Source: Enterobacter sp. 638 (GTDB taxonomy: Bacteria; Pseudomonadota; Gammaproteobacteria; Enterobacterales; Enterobacteriaceae). From it: a stretch of DNA of 64,000 nucleotides. Location of the stretch: contig NC_009436.1 in NCBI RefSeq assembly GCF_000016325.1, forward strand, positions 1,674,001-1,738,000, written 5' to 3'. This document shows positions 60,178 to 64,000 of this stretch, one piece after another (position 1 is the first letter of the stretch; every line of letters begins with the position of its first letter). The notes under the pieces are model-generated. The model was given only the letters and a program-made list of their open reading frames with translations. It made no database searches and had not been told where the DNA came from. Both the position numbers and the translations under genes were made by a program.

Positions 60178-61101
60178 ATGACAAAACTACGCATTGGCGT
60201 TGTCGGGCTGGGCGGAATCGCGCAAAAAGCGTGGCTACCCGTTTTGGGTGCCGCAACGGACTGGACGCTGGCGGGAGCATGGTCTCCCACGCGGGCGAAA
60301 GCCCTGCAAATTTGTGAGACCTGGCGGATGCCCTACGCCGTTTCTCTGCTCGATCTGGCGCGCGAGTGCGATGCGGTGTTTGTCCACACCTCGACGGCTT
60401 CGCATTATCAGGTGGTCACTGCACTGTTAAATGCAGGCGTGCATGTTTGCGTGGATAAGCCACTGGCGGAAAATGTGTCGGACGCAGAGCGCCTCATTGA
60501 GCTGGCCGCGCGTAAAAACCTGACGCTCATGGTCGGGTTTAACCGTCGTTTCTCGCCGGTCTATCAGGATCTGAAAGCGCAGTTGGGCAGCGCTGCGTCG
60601 CTGCGTATGGATAAGCATCGCACCGACAGTATCGGCCCGAATGATATGCGCTTTACGCTGCTGGACGACTATCTGCATGTGATCGACACCGCGCTGTGGC
60701 TGGCGGGCGGTAACGCCCAACTCAACAGCGGTACGCTGCAAACCAACGGGCAAGGTGAGATGGTTTATGCCGAACACCATTTTTCGGTTGACCATGTGCA
60801 GGTGACGACCAGCATGCATCGTCGCGCGGGCAGTCAGCGTGAATCGGTGCAGGCCGTGACGGAGGGGGCGTTGTATGACATCACCGATATGCGGGAATGG
60901 CGTGAAGAAAAGGGCAGCGGCGTGATAACCCGTCCGATTGCCAGCTGGCAAAGTACGCTCGAGCAGCGCGGCTTCGCCGGATGTGCGCGTCACTTCATTG
61001 AGTGCGTACAAAATCAGACGGTTCCTGAAACCTCGGGTGAGCAAGCGATCATGGCCCAGCGCATCATTGAAAAGCTCTGGCGCGAGGCAATGACCGAATG
61101 A
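60178..61101 (+). CDS. mviM: MviM, Gfo/Idh/MocA-family oxidoreductase
   Basis: 307 residues. The NAD(P)-binding motif VVGLGGIAQKAWLP is at the N-terminus, and the dehydrogenase core has VDKPLAENV with the conserved Lys. The substrate is unknown. It precedes murJ, and a hairpin separates the two. Confidence 0.93.
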   Translation: MTKLRIGVVGLGGIAQKAWLPVLGAATDWTLAGAWSPTRAKALQICETWRMPYAVSLLDLARECDAVFVHTSTASHYQVVTALLNAGVHVCVDKPLAENVSDAERLIELAARKNLTLMVGFNRRFSPVYQDLKAQLGSAASLRMDKHRTDSIGPNDMRFTLLDDYLHVIDTALWLAGGNAQLNSGTLQTNGQGEMVYAEHHFSVDHVQVTTSMHRRAGSQRESVQAVTEGALYDITDMREWREEKGSGVITRPIASWQSTLEQRGFAGCARHFIECVQNQTVPETSGEQAIMAQRIIEKLWREAMTE

Positions 61102-61172
61102 AAACGGTTTAATCCCCGTCACATCTGCGGATAGTAATTCGCATAAATACGGGTAGACTAAGCGCTTCTTTT

Positions 61173-61193
61173 AACGCCTGCATTGCAGGCGTT
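61173..61193 (+). terminator. Hairpin between mviM and murJ
   Basis: AACGCCTGC and GCAGGCGTT form a perfect 9-bp stem with a 3-nt loop and a short TTT tail. Confidence 0.75.
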
Positions 61194-61207
61194 TTGCCGT
61201 GTGGTAG

Positions 61208-62758
<1,551 letters not shown>

Positions 62759-62817
62759 ACGACGAGAGGGGAGTCACCTGCTGGTGCTCCCCGTCGTCTG
62801 TCTAATCGCGATGGCGA

Positions 62818-63240
62818 TTAAATCGAAATCTTTTTACCACCGCCGCGCGAGCTGGCCGTCTGGCCATTAGCACCATACAGTCCAGGCTCCTGATGAGGTT
62901 TTAACACCTCGAGCGCCTGCTGATTGCGTTCAATCTGCCCCTCCAACAGCCAGCCGTTATGCTGGTTGAGATCGCGAAGGTGCTGAGTTTTTTCAGTAAT
63001 AGTCTGCCAGCGCTCAGCGATATCATCATTCGCGCTACGTCGCGGGTCTTGCTCCGCACGACGCTGTTGTTCCAGGTAATCCAGGGTTGCCAACAGCGAG
63101 CTTTTATCTTCAGTAATACGCTGCAAAGCGCTACCGGTAAAATGTCCCATGGACAGCTGCTGCTGTTCGGCATCCATTACCGTCTTCAGATCGTTCAGGA
63201 CTACCGTCATCTGATCCAATATTTCTGACAGTCGACTCAT
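62818..63240 (-). CDS. flgN: FlgN, flagellar export chaperone
   Basis: 140 residues from the ATG at 63238-63240 (MSRLSEILDQM). Helical; it binds the hook-filament proteins FlgK and FlgL and takes them to the export gate. It follows flgM by 4 nt. Ends NGQTASSRGGGKKISI, as in E. coli. Confidence 0.95.
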   Translation of the reverse strand: MSRLSEILDQMTVVLNDLKTVMDAEQQQLSMGHFTGSALQRITEDKSSLLATLDYLEQQRRAEQDPRRSANDDIAERWQTITEKTQHLRDLNQHNGWLLEGQIERNQQALEVLKPHQEPGLYGANGQTASSRGGGKKISI

Positions 63241-63244
63241 ACGG

Positions 63245-63544
63245 TTATTTACTCTGTAAGAAGCTCTGCGTTTCCTGAAGCAATGCATCAGCAATTTTGC
63301 TGGTGTCCATCTTCAATTCGCCGTTACGAATAGCCGCTTTCAGCGATTCGACACGTTCGACGTTGATATCATTTGTCGCAGGCTGCATCAGTTTTGACTG
63401 CCCATCACTGAGGGTGACGCTGGCGCTGGTGCTGCTCGCCGTGGACGATTTTTCTGCGCGTGCTTTCAGCACTGGCGCGTCATTCGTTTCACGAGGTTGT
63501 ACAGTGCTAACCGGTTTCAGGGGCGATGTACGATCAATGCTCAT
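63245..63544 (-). CDS. flgM: FlgM, anti-sigma-28 factor
   Basis: 99 residues from the ATG at 63542-63544 ([13 protein letters not shown]). The disordered N-terminus and the FliA-binding C-terminus ([19 protein letters not shown]) are present. FlgM holds sigma-28 inactive until it is exported through the finished hook. Preceded by a class 3 promoter. Confidence 0.96.
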   Translation of the reverse strand: MSIDRTSPLKPVSTVQPRETNDAPVLKARAEKSSTASSTSASVTLSDGQSKLMQPATNDINVERVESLKAAIRNGELKMDTSKIADALLQETQSFLQSK

Positions 63545-63603
63545 AGTGTTGTCCTCATAGAGGTTCGCGGCGTAGGCGCCTGACATTATCATTTGTAAAT
63601 TAT

Positions 63604-63630
63604 TTATCGGCAGGTGCCGTGAAATCTTTA
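63604..63630 (-). promoter_or_regulatory. sigma-28 (FliA) promoter of flgMN
   Basis: On the minus strand TAAAGATT-N11-GCCGATAA matches the FliA consensus TAAAGTTT-N11-GCCGATAA with one mismatch. It lies 60 nt upstream of flgM, between flgM and flgA. Confidence 0.93.
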
Positions 63631-63636
63631 AAAAGA

Positions 63637-64000
63637 TTATAGGTTAATCAGAATAATCCCATCAGATCCGACGGTTCCGCTTACAACCTGACCAGAGGAC
63701 ATCCTCACGCGAGCATTTTGAGCGACGGCTGCGTTGTTCAACGCCTGGCCTTCGCTGTTGACACTAAACCCGTCTCCGTTGGCGATCACCATGACGCGTT
63801 GTCCTGCTTTTACGCGCCATGCCTGACGCAACATCGACAGTTGTATCGCTTGTCCTGGCGCTAAATCGCGCAGGCTAACGGAGTCTTGCGCCTGATTAAT
63901 ATCAAGCATAGTGCGCGGCGGGAGCTGATCCAGTCGACCGCGTTTTAATTCCACGCTGGTCGTCTGCAACACGCTACCGCGGGCAATGGGTTGGGCGGCG
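63637..64000 (-). CDS. flgA: FlgA, P-ring chaperone (C-terminal part)
   Basis: The last 120 or so codons of flgA, open at the right edge. The visible part includes [31 protein letters not shown] and the SAF-type end [18 protein letters not shown]. FlgA is a periplasmic chaperone for assembly of the flagellar P ring. The signal peptide is outside the window. Confidence 0.94.
   Translation of the reverse strand, partial: AAQPIARGSVLQTTSVELKRGRLDQLPPRTMLDINQAQDSVSLRDLAPGQAIQLSMLRQAWRVKAGQRVMVIANGDGFSVNSEGQALNNAAVAQNARVRMSSGQVVSGTVGSDGIILINL

Overview
The window is a chromosomal segment of an Enterobacteriaceae species close to Enterobacter, Lelliottia or Leclercia. Nearly every housekeeping gene is collinear with the 22-24 minute region of Escherichia coli (rut, put, efe, phoH, serX, ghrA, csg, opg, lpxL, pyrC, rimJ, murJ, flg), but the proteins differ at many positions. 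The pga operon is absent between phoH and the serine tRNAs, and mdtG is absent between msyB and lpxL.

Layout. 1-4259: the pyrimidine-degradation operon rutABCDEFG on the minus strand (rutG runs off the left edge), behind a sigma-54 promoter with tandem NtrC-like sites and a RutR-like box (4347-4486). 4490-18300: an accessory region of about 14 kb that separates rutA from its regulator rutR; these are divergent neighbours in E. coli. It holds an autotransporter-barrel remnant, a LysR/SDR/SMP-30 lactonase module, an IS110-family element, a NepI-like exporter with a divergent AraC regulator, a type-A chloramphenicol acetyltransferase gene, a GGDEF-EAL protein paired with a periplasmic molybdopterin-fold protein, and three unassigned or weakly assigned genes. 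18315-25290: rutR, a DUF1311 protein, and the proline genes putA and putP around a shared operator region. 25402-30591: a DUF3574 lipoprotein, a NupC-like nucleoside transporter, and the iron-uptake operon efeUOB behind a Fur box. 30645-35573: phoH behind tandem Pho boxes, two identical tRNA-Ser(GGA) genes, ghrA and ycdXYZ. 35625-40480: the curli genes csgGFED and csgBAC plus ymdA. 40586-48347: ymdB-clsC, then opgC and opgGH for osmoregulated periplasmic glucans, and yceK. 48355-62758: msyB, lpxL, trhO, yceIJ, yceO, solA, bssS, dinI, pyrC, yceB, grxB, mdtH, rimJ, yceH, mviM and murJ. 62818-64000: flgN, flgM and the 3' part of flgA, with a sigma-28 promoter before flgM.

Functionally the core segment covers nitrogen scavenging from pyrimidines (NtrC/RutR), proline catabolism, iron and phosphate responses, biofilm matrix (curli with an extra c-di-GMP enzyme nearby), envelope biogenesis (lipid A, cardiolipin, periplasmic glucans, lipid II flippase) and flagellar checkpoint control. 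The rut-rutR island is the most variable part and holds most of the candidates for new biology. Chief among these is the IS110 element, whose structured flanking DNA could encode a bridge RNA.
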